Source of the DNA: Bacillota bacterium
GTDB lineage: Bacteria; Bacillota; Clostridia; Acetivibrionales; DSM-2933
Assembly (NCBI GenBank): GCA_023441845.1
Contig: JAEZNF010000057.1
Span: 1-13,047, forward strand
Direction: 5' to 3'
Length of the DNA: 13,047 nucleotides
A model generated the notes under the pieces. That model worked only from the letters and a program-made list of their open reading frames with translations. It made no database searches and was not told the DNA's origin. Made by a program: the position numbers and the translations under genes. Positions 1-5,652 of this stretch are shown piece after piece. Numbering within the stretch: the stretch's first letter is position 1; every line of letters begins with the position of its first letter.

Positions 1-32
1 TGGACTCTTAATACATCTCTGAAATTATCCAT
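1..32 (-). CDS. Start of the next gene (cut by window edge)
   Basis: ATG at 30-32 with AGGAGGG (43-49) 10 bases upstream begins an open frame MDNFRDVLRV that runs off the window. Ten residues are too few to name it. It lies after a likely terminator, so it may be a separate or attenuated part of the locus; a missing Tad component such as a peptidase could lie further on. Confidence 0.6.
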   Translation of the reverse strand, partial: MDNFRDVLRV

Positions 33-61
33 TAGTATGTAACCCTCCTATTTTTTAAAAT

Positions 62-95
62 AAAGGCGTGAGCTTATCTAAAGCCGTTCGCCTTT
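62..95 (-). terminator. Terminator-like or attenuator hairpin in the leader of the next gene
   Basis: Minus strand AAAGGCG-aac-GGCTT-tagat-AAGCT-ca-CGCCTTT followed by ATTTTA. A GCCGTT at 115-120 can pair with the AACGGC inside this hairpin, giving a competing fold. This suggests attenuation of the gene at 32, but no known riboswitch class was recognised. Confidence 0.45.
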
Positions 96-126
96 TGTCG
101 GATTTCTCTTTTGTAACGGCACTAAT

Positions 127-167
127 AAAAGAACCCTTCCGCAAAGCAATTTGGGAAAGTTCTTTTT
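127..167 (-). terminator. Intrinsic terminator (bidirectional-looking)
   Basis: Minus strand AAAAGAACTTTCCC, 12 bases, then GGAAGGGTTCTTTT followed by ATTAG. The stem has 13 pairs if G-U is allowed and one mismatch. The A-rich and U-rich arms would work in both directions. It lies about 120 bases past the last pilus gene and probably ends the operon. Confidence 0.65.
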
Positions 168-220
168 GCCAGGTAAATCTGTTTATTTTAACTTGTTAAT
201 TGTCACTAAGGTATGTTAGA

Positions 221-256
221 CGTGTGCATCCAGGCTTGATTAACTGAATGCACACG
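221..256 (-). repeat. Stable hairpin after the tad operon
   Basis: CGTGTGCAT-c-CAG, a 10-base loop, CTG-a-ATGCACACG: 12 pairs with one mismatch. The minus-strand sequence after it is TCTAACATACC, so it is not a standard intrinsic terminator. It may protect the mRNA 3' end or belong to a structured RNA. Confidence 0.6.
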
Positions 257-265
257 GCATGCATA

Positions 266-292
266 TTAATGTGCTCAAATTGTGCACATTAA
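266..292 (-). repeat. Inverted repeat over the stop codon of the last pseudopilin
   Basis: TTAATGTGC (266-274) and GCACATTAA (284-292), perfect 9-base arms around 9 bases, including the TAA at 289-291. It could form an mRNA 3' hairpin; no U-tract follows. Confidence 0.55.
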
Positions 293-738
293 CCATCGTC
301 TGTTCTCCTGTTCCTTGATTTTGCTTTTACCGGTATATTGATTTTTGGCATTATAGAAAAGTAACCGGCCTTTAATTCAATGTGACCGGTTACACTTATG
401 GATGGAGGATCAGGTTGTATATCAAGACTCTCTATAAAAAGCCTGAACTCATCATTCTGACCCCTGAGGGCTCCCCCCAGATTCATATCATTTTCGAGGT
501 ATGAATAGAATTCGTTACGTGCAGCTTGAGTATCTATTTTTGATGAATGGTATCCTCTTGCGGTATCGTCCATAGAGAGGTCTATCGCCAAATTGACCGC
601 CCTGGACAGCTCTCTGTCCATATTCTCTTTTACCGTATAAACACGGTGCCATTCAAGCAAAAGTGTTGCAAATACCGCTATAGCCATACACGCGATTACA
701 GCTCCAAGCATTGCCGAACCTTTAGTGCTTTTCAACAT
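289..738 (-). CDS. TadF-like minor pseudopilin lacking Glu+5
   Basis: A 149-residue prepilin-like protein. A leader MLKSTKG is followed by SAMLGAVIACMAIAVFATLLL, a typical pilin start, but position +5 after the Gly is Gly and not Glu. The N-terminal helix leads into EWHRVYTVKENMDRELSRAVNLAI, as in TadE/TadF-type proteins. The C-terminal about 80 residues are polar and predicted outside the membrane, ending with a basic tail. A GGAGGATAG ribosome site precedes ATG 738. It is the last gene of the pilus run. Some minor pilins lack Glu+5, notably those at the tip such as GspK in type II systems, so a tip role is plausible but inferred. Exact family (TadE, TadF or TadG-like) is uncertain. Confidence 0.7.
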   Translation of the reverse strand: MLKSTKGSAMLGAVIACMAIAVFATLLLEWHRVYTVKENMDRELSRAVNLAIDLSMDDTARGYHSSKIDTQAARNEFYSYLENDMNLGGALRGQNDEFRLFIESLDIQPDPPSISVTGHIELKAGYFSIMPKINIPVKAKSRNRRTDDG

Positions 739-752
739 AAACTATCCTCCTT

Positions 753-1187
753 TCAGGGCTTCCAGTATACTTCAGAAATACCTTTAACCTGTTTCTTCAT
801 TGGTATATCCAGGTATACCGGCCCTGAGAATGAAGGCTCTATAATCTTAATTTTAACGGTCATAGATAGCGTAACATGAAAGGTGTCTCTAAGTTGTATT
901 CTGCGTGAACCGTTAGCATCATAAAATGGGCCGTCCCATGCTATTACAGGATTGAGACCTGTTGATTGCTTTAATTCACTAATGAGCTTCTGAGTATCGC
1001 TGCCGATTTCTCCGGAGATTTCAACAGAACGTGCAATCGCATTGGCCATGTAGTCAATATTCTGCTTTTTAACATACAGATCCGGCAATGTCATAAAAGA
1101 CATAATTAAAGCGGTTATAACAGCAACCGCAATAATTAGCTCTATGTAAGCACTTCCTCGTTGGTTTTTACGTACCTTGTCTTTCAA
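753..1187 (-). CDS. tadE: TadE-like minor pseudopilin
   Basis: A 144-residue prepilin-like protein, counted from TTG 1187. A short basic leader MKDKVRKNQRG precedes the cleavage point RG|SAYIE, with the conserved Glu at +5 and a hydrophobic helix (LIIAVAVITALIMSFMTL). The mature part of about 133 residues is a single-helix pilin with a polar extracellular domain. These features fit the TadE family of pseudopilins, minor components needed to start or tip the Flp pilus. TGA lies inside the ribosome-site region of the next gene (CCCTGAAAGGAGG), so the two pseudopilins are probably translated together. Confidence 0.78.
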   Translation of the reverse strand: MKDKVRKNQRGSAYIELIIAVAVITALIMSFMTLPDLYVKKQNIDYMANAIARSVEISGEIGSDTQKLISELKQSTGLNPVIAWDGPFYDANGSRRIQLRDTFHVTLSMTVKIKIIEPSFSGPVYLDIPMKKQVKGISEVYWKP

Positions 1188-1193
1188 ACATAT

Positions 1194-1200
1194 CACCTCT
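1194..1200 (-). promoter_or_regulatory. Ribosome binding site AGAGGTG fixing a TTG start for the TadE-like gene
   Basis: AGAGGTG abuts the pilin TAA (1201-1203) and lies 6 bases before TTG 1187. A start at the upstream in-frame ATG 1211 would overlap flp and lacks a well-placed site, so TTG 1187 is preferred. Confidence 0.65.
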
Positions 1201-1425
1201 TTACAGCTCAAAAATATTGCGTGCTTTCTGTGTCAAACCGTTAAAGAAATCCGGGATAAAAACCTTCAGGAGGCCAATTACAATTGCCCCGACAATAACT
1301 ACAATGGCAATTATCATTAATACTTCTACAATTCCGGAGCCTTTATTGTTTTTTGCCAATTTCCTTATTGACCCCTTAATTCCAAGCATCTTTACTTTCA
1401 AACCCATAACAAAATTTTTAAACAT
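1201..1425 (-). CDS. flp: Flp-type (type IVb) prepilin, probable major pilin
   Basis: A 74-residue prepilin. The cleavage motif NNKG|SGIVE predicts cutting after G29 and a mature pilin of about 45 residues with the conserved Glu at +5, followed by a hydrophobic helix (VLMIIAIVVIVGAIVIGLL). The mature form ends in a short polar tail (FFNGLTQKARNIFEL). Small size, position after tadC and this motif mark it as the Flp major pilin. The leader of 29 residues is basic and somewhat long for the class. ATG 1425 has AGGAGG about 9 bases upstream. The prepilin peptidase (TadV) that would cut it is not in the window. Confidence 0.85.
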   Translation of the reverse strand: MFKNFVMGLKVKMLGIKGSIRKLAKNNKGSGIVEVLMIIAIVVIVGAIVIGLLKVFIPDFFNGLTQKARNIFEL

Positions 1426-1452
1426 TTTGAATTCCTCCTAAATTTAAATTAT

Positions 1453-2325
1453 TTATTTCATTACATCCAGCCCTTGAACTATTGTGTCTATGACCGGCGC
1501 CACATACATCAGCATGCCGCATGCGGCGACAGCCCACGTTGCTGCCCTGAATTTACCGGGACGTTTTTGTATTTCCCTGCGTATGTTTTCCATTGCAAGG
1601 GACTTCATATTTTCCTCCATTATCGCAAAGAATGTGTTTTGATCTATTCCACGGCTTTCTCCGATTACACCGTCAATAAATGAACTGAGCTGCGGTATGT
1701 TGATCCTGGCATCAAACCTTCTTAAAGCCTCTTCAACGTTATTCAGGGTTTCAAACTCACTGATAAGGATATCAATGTGCCGGCGCAGCGCTTTACCGGC
1801 TACTTTACGGTATGTCTCAAATATTTTCCGTTTATCGTTCGTGGTCCTCAGGCTGTTGGAAAAGGTTCTGATGAAACGGGGGAGCTCCCGCATTATTTCC
1901 TCCTTGAACTTTTTAATCCGGTCCTCGATTTTTCCCCTTTCCCTGAAATATACCGCGACAGCGAGAAAGGCACATCCTCCTGAAGCAACAGGAATACCCA
2001 AAAGTATAAATGCCGGAATTCCTGCCGCTGTTACTAACGCTTTTACAAGAGCTTGAGCCATATACTCTTCAGGCGACATGTCAATTTCCGCCTCTTCGAG
2101 GGCCTCAACCATTAACTTTCTTTTATACGGTGACATGGAAATAAAATTTGCAATTGCTTGAGTCAGGGGCTTTAATATATACTGCTGCTTTTTCTCAGAT
2201 CCTTTCAGGCTCTTTATTCTTTTTACAGCCTTGCTACCTCCCGGAAGAGGCAAAAGCAGCATTCCCAGGAATGAATACAGGGAAAGAAAAATTGCAGCTG
2301 CTAATAAGATATAGAACTTTTGCAC
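1453..2325 (-). CDS. tadC: TadC inner-membrane platform protein
   Basis: A 290-residue T2SSF-family membrane protein, the partner of TadB. Transmembrane segments lie at about 4-27, 95-127 (two close helices) and 262-285, the usual pattern. The cytoplasmic region about 130-260 contains IMRELPRFIRTFSNSLR and GESRGIDQNTFFAIMEENM, consistent with the T2SSF domain. The start is GTG (2323-2325) with AAGGAGG 6 bases upstream. It follows a gap of 156 bases with two inverted repeats, the longest gap between tad genes, so it may be regulated separately from tadB. It ends TAA 27 bases before the pilin gene. Confidence 0.87.
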   Translation of the reverse strand: MQKFYILLAAAIFLSLYSFLGMLLLPLPGGSKAVKRIKSLKGSEKKQQYILKPLTQAIANFISMSPYKRKLMVEALEEAEIDMSPEEYMAQALVKALVTAAGIPAFILLGIPVASGGCAFLAVAVYFRERGKIEDRIKKFKEEIMRELPRFIRTFSNSLRTTNDKRKIFETYRKVAGKALRRHIDILISEFETLNNVEEALRRFDARINIPQLSSFIDGVIGESRGIDQNTFFAIMEENMKSLAMENIRREIQKRPGKFRAATWAVAACGMLMYVAPVIDTIVQGLDVMK

Positions 2326-2350
2326 GATGTGCCTCCTTGTATAATATAGT

Positions 2351-2367
2351 CACATCAAATTGATGTG
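2351..2367. repeat. Perfect palindrome just before the tadC ribosome site
   Basis: CACATCAAATTGATGTG, two 8-base arms around one base. It lies 18 bases upstream of the AAGGAGG of tadC. It could be an operator or a small RNA hairpin affecting tadC translation. The gap 2326-2481 holds no other clear gene. Confidence 0.6.
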
Positions 2368-2371
2368 CGTT

Positions 2372-2409
2372 TTCTATTTAAATCTCATAAACCGTATGAG
2401 AAAATAGAA
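2372..2409 (-). repeat. Inverted repeat in the tadB-tadC gap
   Basis: On the plus strand TTCTATTT-aaat-CTCATA-aaccg-TATGAG-a-AAATAGAA. The outer 8-base and inner 6-base arms are perfect, with an asymmetric bulge. In RNA it would form a hairpin that could act as an mRNA processing or stability element, setting tadC and pilin levels apart from tadA and tadB. There is no clear terminator U-tract. Confidence 0.6.
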
Positions 2410-2481
2410 CCAGTTCAGATAGAGGTCGTCGTTCGCCTCATTGAAGGTTTTCTTCTTTAGAAACGGTGACGCCTCTCCTTT

Positions 2482-3405
2482 CTATAGTACACTTGCCGGT
2501 TTGTTCTCTTTGATTACATATGCCGTTGCCAGAAGTGTCACGATACAAGTTACCGAGGTAATTATTTTTCCGGGCATGGAGTTAACCAGGAACATGAACC
2601 AGCTTTTATTGATGAAAAACATTAGCGGAACACTGATGAGGACAACAGCGACAACTCCGATGTAATCACGGTAAATCTTGAACATCATTGTATCAAGTTC
2701 ATACTGCATCCTGCGAATATCCGACATTTCCTCAAGAATTGAAGGCAGGATGTATTTTAAATCACTGTCGTCCTGGCATTGGATCAGGACGTTGCACCAG
2801 TCTTTGAAAAACACATTATCAATACTGTCCCGCATCTTAACAAGCGCTTTTTTGACGTTGTTGTTGTAGGCTGTATCTACAAGGAACTGCTTGAACACTG
2901 TTTTAAGAATTCCTTCAACTCTATCGCTGCTGTCACTTATTGATCTTATAATATCGCTGGTCTGAAGGTAAGAATTTGTTACTGTATGCATGGCAGGTTC
3001 AAGCTGCTCATTGAGGGCTATTGTACTGTATATCTGCTTGAATTTAAGGATTTGCACAGGAACATATGCAAATCCTACGGCCAGTATAATTACCATCAGT
3101 ATGTTTTTGAATATTATACCGATGAAAATGCCCACAGCAACGCTGAAAGCAGTCATTTTCAGGTATGTATCATAGTTTATTTTAGAGTTACCGCATTCAA
3201 CGGCCTCCACTACTTCTTTTTTCCTCCTGTCAAAGAAATTTGCCTTTTTAGGGGCAATAAGGTTTCTTCTCTCCTGCCTTAAGTCCCTCTTAAGATTAAG
3301 CTTTTTACGCTTTTTAACAGAGAATGGAAGAAGGCAAAATAAAGCTATTTCAATCAGTATAAATGCAATGACCTCAAATACGTTAATTGTCCTCACCTCC
3401 ATCAT
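2482..3405 (-). CDS. tadB: TadB inner-membrane platform protein
   Basis: A T2SSF-family protein of about 307 residues, one half of the TadB/TadC membrane platform on which TadA acts. Hydrophobic segments occur near the N-terminus (about 10-30), at about 83-118 (two helices) and at about 248-300 (two helices), with a cytoplasmic T2SSF-like helical region between (about 130-240, containing LEPAMHTVTNSYLQTSDIIR and ILEEMSDIRRMQYELD). The order matches TadB. The start is uncertain: tandem ATGs at 3405 and 3402 follow GGAAGG closely, while a TTG at 3435 would add 10 residues with a weaker site. All choices overlap the end of tadA, so translation is probably coupled. The frame is interrupted by TAG at 2482-2484 but then stays open for 35 more codons. 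Confidence 0.85.
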   Translation of the reverse strand: MMEVRTINVFEVIAFILIEIALFCLLPFSVKKRKKLNLKRDLRQERRNLIAPKKANFFDRRKKEVVEAVECGNSKINYDTYLKMTAFSVAVGIFIGIIFKNILMVIILAVGFAYVPVQILKFKQIYSTIALNEQLEPAMHTVTNSYLQTSDIIRSISDSSDRVEGILKTVFKQFLVDTAYNNNVKKALVKMRDSIDNVFFKDWCNVLIQCQDDSDLKYILPSILEEMSDIRRMQYELDTMMFKIYRDYIGVVAVVLISVPLMFFINKSWFMFLVNSMPGKIITSVTCIVTLLATAYVIKENKPASVL

Positions 3406-4810
3406 ACCTTCCGGGGTCCCAATCCGGATGGGCAAACCTCTTTATTTCGTCAAGCCTGGCGCCATTCTCCAAAAGCTTACGGGCCAGACGTTTGGAGACC
3501 GGATTTACCTGTCTGTGCTCACCGACCATTTTTGTTATTTTTCCGTCCTCATCAAATTCCTGACCGGTTACAAAGTATTTGAATACTGTCCGTCCGAAAA
3601 CTTTTCCCTGCTTGTAGCTCTCTACCTCAAAGATTTCCATGTACCGCCGGCTGTTATCATCCAATTTCTTTTTGAAAACCATGATAGGGAAGGCGTCAAT
3701 AATCAGGCTCATCAACAATTCTTCAGAAAGATTTGTTCCTGACATCTTACACATTGTGAGAATCCTTTTGTATGCGTCCCGTGCGCTTTCAGCATGAAGC
3801 GATGCCAAAACCGTATGCCCGGTCCTCGCTGCCTCCTGGGTGGGCATTGCTTCTTTACCGCGCATTTCCGCGGGAACGATGATATCCGGATTGAATCTCA
3901 GCGCTCCTTTAACAAGATCGCTTTGATCGACATTCCGGGATTTGTCCTCCGACTCCCTGGTGCGTGTATGTATAACCCTGTTTATTATCCGGCCTTCGCT
4001 ATCCTTTTTTACTGCGTTTAATTCCCTGGAATCCTCTATTGTATAAATTCTTAAGTGATCGGGAAGGCTGTGCAGGAAAAAGTTAATATCCGCTGTTTTC
4101 CCGGAGAATGTTGCACCGGCAATGCCTAAACTTATATTATGGTTCAGGCAAAGCAGAGCAAAGTCAAGCTCGTCTTTTGTGGCAGTGCCGAGGCTGATAA
4201 GCTGATTGAGGGTAAACGTCTTCCTCGGCTGCTTTCGGATTGAGAATACGGCCCCTGTATCCTCATCAACTACAGGCGGAATCATGGCCGATATCCTGAC
4301 ACCTGAAGAGATGAAAGAATCGCCCCTGGGCATTTTCAAGTCCAGGATGCAGCCGCCAAGACGCATTAATTTTTTAGCCATGTCCTGGCAGTGCTGCGGG
4401 TTTAGAAATTTCTCCTCCAGGAGTGTTACTTTTTCATTTGAAATAATTTCAATACTGTCCCAGCTGTTAACGTTAATTTCCTGTATATCGGGGTTGTAAA
4501 TGAACTCCGTCAGGAAACTGAATCCTGCCATATCGTAATATAGTTGATTCTTCAGGGTGTCAAAGTCCATTCCTGGTACACTCAATCCCTTCTCCGTAAT
4601 ATACCTGGCAATAAGGGATTTTATCTTTTCTGCCGCTTCGGGAACTCCCAATACCTGTGAAAGCTCTTCGGCATGTGTATTAATCATTTCATCCCGGATA
4701 CTGTTCAGGACTTTTTCATATTCACCGGTTTCATCGGTCTTTAACTTCCCGGTTTCACCGGCATGCTTCTTGTGTTTGTACGCTAATTTTTCTATATCGA
4801 TGTCGCTCAT
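3383..4810 (-). CDS. tadA: TadA/CpaF type II/IV secretion ATPase
   Basis: A 475-residue hexameric motor ATPase that powers Tad pilus assembly at the cytoplasmic face. Visible motifs: the N-terminal domain with VRISAMIPPV (171-180, likely arginine-rich nucleotide-binding loop), Walker A GATFSGKT (232-239, K238), Asp box YTIEDSREL (256-264), Walker B NPDIIVPAEMRG (307-318, E315) and His box TGHTVLASLHAES (330-342). The Walker B glycine common before the catalytic Glu is Ala here (PAE instead of GE). Residues 1-80 form a charged, probably helical region, and the C-terminal 50 residues are basic. The ATG has AAGGGGGA 11 bases upstream, within the duplicated segment. A VirB11 role for the type IV genes is an alternative, since TadA and VirB11 are related; the adjacent tadB and tadC favour TadA. 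Its stop lies about 20 bases inside the tadB reading frame. Confidence 0.93.
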   Translation of the reverse strand: MSDIDIEKLAYKHKKHAGETGKLKTDETGEYEKVLNSIRDEMINTHAEELSQVLGVPEAAEKIKSLIARYITEKGLSVPGMDFDTLKNQLYYDMAGFSFLTEFIYNPDIQEINVNSWDSIEIISNEKVTLLEEKFLNPQHCQDMAKKLMRLGGCILDLKMPRGDSFISSGVRISAMIPPVVDEDTGAVFSIRKQPRKTFTLNQLISLGTATKDELDFALLCLNHNISLGIAGATFSGKTADINFFLHSLPDHLRIYTIEDSRELNAVKKDSEGRIINRVIHTRTRESEDKSRNVDQSDLVKGALRFNPDIIVPAEMRGKEAMPTQEAARTGHTVLASLHAESARDAYKRILTMCKMSGTNLSEELLMSLIIDAFPIMVFKKKLDDNSRRYMEIFEVESYKQGKVFGRTVFKYFVTGQEFDEDGKITKMVGEHRQVNPVSKRLARKLLENGARLDEIKRFAHPDWDPGRYDGGEDN

Positions 4811-4821
4811 GTTCTTAATGA

Positions 4822-4857
4822 TCCCCCTTACCGTTATAGTGTCAGAAATATCCGGTT
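4822..4857 (-). repeat. Direct repeat, copy A (upstream of tadA)
   Basis: On the minus strand this copy reads AACCGGATATTTCTGACACT followed by ATAACGGTAAGGGGGA. It matches copy B with 5 mismatches and a 4-base gap, at an offset of 94-98 bases. It supplies the tadA ribosome site. Confidence 0.7.
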
Positions 4858-4905
4858 ATTCAGGCTCACTATCTCAGCCCTGTACTTTTCCGTATCTCCG
4901 CTCAT
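4834..4905 (-). CDS. Possible 23-residue small ORF in the gap before tadA
   Basis: An ATG overlaps the TGA of the MinD/ParA-like gene (ATGA) and has a perfect AAGGAGGA (4916-4923) 10 bases upstream. The ORF encodes 23 residues, beginning MSGDTEKYRAE, and ends TAA at 4834. Its start context closely resembles that of tadA 95 bases downstream (AAGGGGGA, then ATGAGCG). It may be a translated coupling peptide that carries ribosomes towards tadA, or only a relic of a tandem duplication. No domain is recognisable. Confidence 0.35.
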   Translation of the reverse strand: MSGDTEKYRAEIVSLNNRIFLTL

Positions 4906-5648
4906 GCTTTCGCAGTCCTCCTTACCGTTATGGTGTTGGATATCTCGATCCGGTTGCAAATATTCCGGATTCCTTTCCTATAATCCATAGTTAAAAACGA
5001 ATTTTCCATACAAACAGGTACGCCTTTAATGCCGCTCTTTTCTACTTCCTTACTTGCCGACAGAACCTCAAAGAATTTTAACTCAAGCTTCTTTTCAATC
5101 AGATTTAAAGGCATATAGTTTTTATTGATATTGCATACCGGTATGATTTTGCTTTTAATCTCAAGCATTTCGATGAATTTTTCCTGTGCCTGAACATAAG
5201 CAATGTCCTGGATAGTCGGCCTTATTACCTGAATTATTTTTTCCGCCTTGATGCATCCGATGGCCGTAAGCGCATCGGAAAAATACGGTGTGCAATCAAT
5301 TACCACATAATCAAAAGCCTCAGAGCAGACTTTGAGTAAATGAACGGCCGAATCTTCGGAAATATTCTTTATTCCTTCCGTATCTGCCATTCCCAGGACA
5401 AACAAATCCTTCCTCGGAGGATACTGCATAAAGTTTTTTACCACATCCTCACGGTCCTGGGCCTCAATAGCGTTCTTCAATGATTTTTGCTCCTGCAGCT
5501 CCATACCAAAATAATGGTGAATGGAACCATAATCCTTTCGGCTTCCGATGAGCCCGACAAGGTTATTTTTTGACAGGGTTACGGCGATATTGGCCGCTGT
5601 AGTACTAACACCCGAACCGCCTTTGCCCCAAACAGCGATAATACCCAT
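4902..5648 (-). CDS. MinD/ParA-like protein with K-to-V P-loop
   Basis: A 248-residue single-domain protein of the SIMIBI (MinD/ParA) fold. The first strand and P-loop read GIIAVWGKGGSGVSTTAANIA: the signature lysine K9 is kept, but the position of the Walker A lysine is Val14. The switch I segment, normally a DxD-type strand end, reads LIGSRKDYGSIHHYFG, so the usual catalytic Asp is also absent. Walker B is good (FDYVVIDCTPYFSDAL, about 112-127). It has no obvious C-terminal amphipathic membrane helix like MinD. Placed between cpaB and tadA, it is probably a second Tad localisation factor, perhaps pairing with the tadZ-like protein; that pairing is inference. The start at ATG 5648 is set by AAGGAGGG. 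Its 3' end carries a sequence duplicated ahead of tadA. Confidence 0.75.
   Translation of the reverse strand: MGIIAVWGKGGSGVSTTAANIAVTLSKNNLVGLIGSRKDYGSIHHYFGMELQEQKSLKNAIEAQDREDVVKNFMQYPPRKDLFVLGMADTEGIKNISEDSAVHLLKVCSEAFDYVVIDCTPYFSDALTAIGCIKAEKIIQVIRPTIQDIAYVQAQEKFIEMLEIKSKIIPVCNINKNYMPLNLIEKKLELKFFEVLSASKEVEKSGIKGVPVCMENSFLTMDYRKGIRNICNRIEISNTITVRRTAKA
4916..4955 (-). repeat. Direct repeat, copy B (3' end of MinD/ParA gene)
   Basis: On the minus strand this copy reads AACCGGATCGAGATATCC followed by AACACCATAACGGTAAGGAGGA. It encodes the NRIEISNTITVRR tail of the MinD/ParA-like protein. Copy A, read in the tadA frame, encodes the similar ISDTITVRG. Confidence 0.7.
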
Positions 5649-5652
5649 TTGC

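Noticed and set aside
33..126. A c-di-GMP riboswitch ahead of the last gene
   Set aside because: The conserved GCAAAGCC and GGGCAAACC-type segments of class I, and the class II core, are not present on the minus strand.
168..215. A sigma-A promoter on the minus strand around TAAAAT for the gene at 32
   Set aside because: The nearest -35-like elements give spacings far from 17 bases, so the match is too weak to report.
1188..1211. ATG 1211 as start of the TadE-like gene
   Set aside because: It overlaps the pilin gene and lacks a placed ribosome site, while TTG 1187 has AGAGGTG at 6 bases and gives a normal prepilin leader.
4557..4994. A 145-codon open frame on the plus strand
   Set aside because: It is antisense to tadA and the MinD/ParA-like gene, crossing their junction; no ribosome site or recognisable motif.
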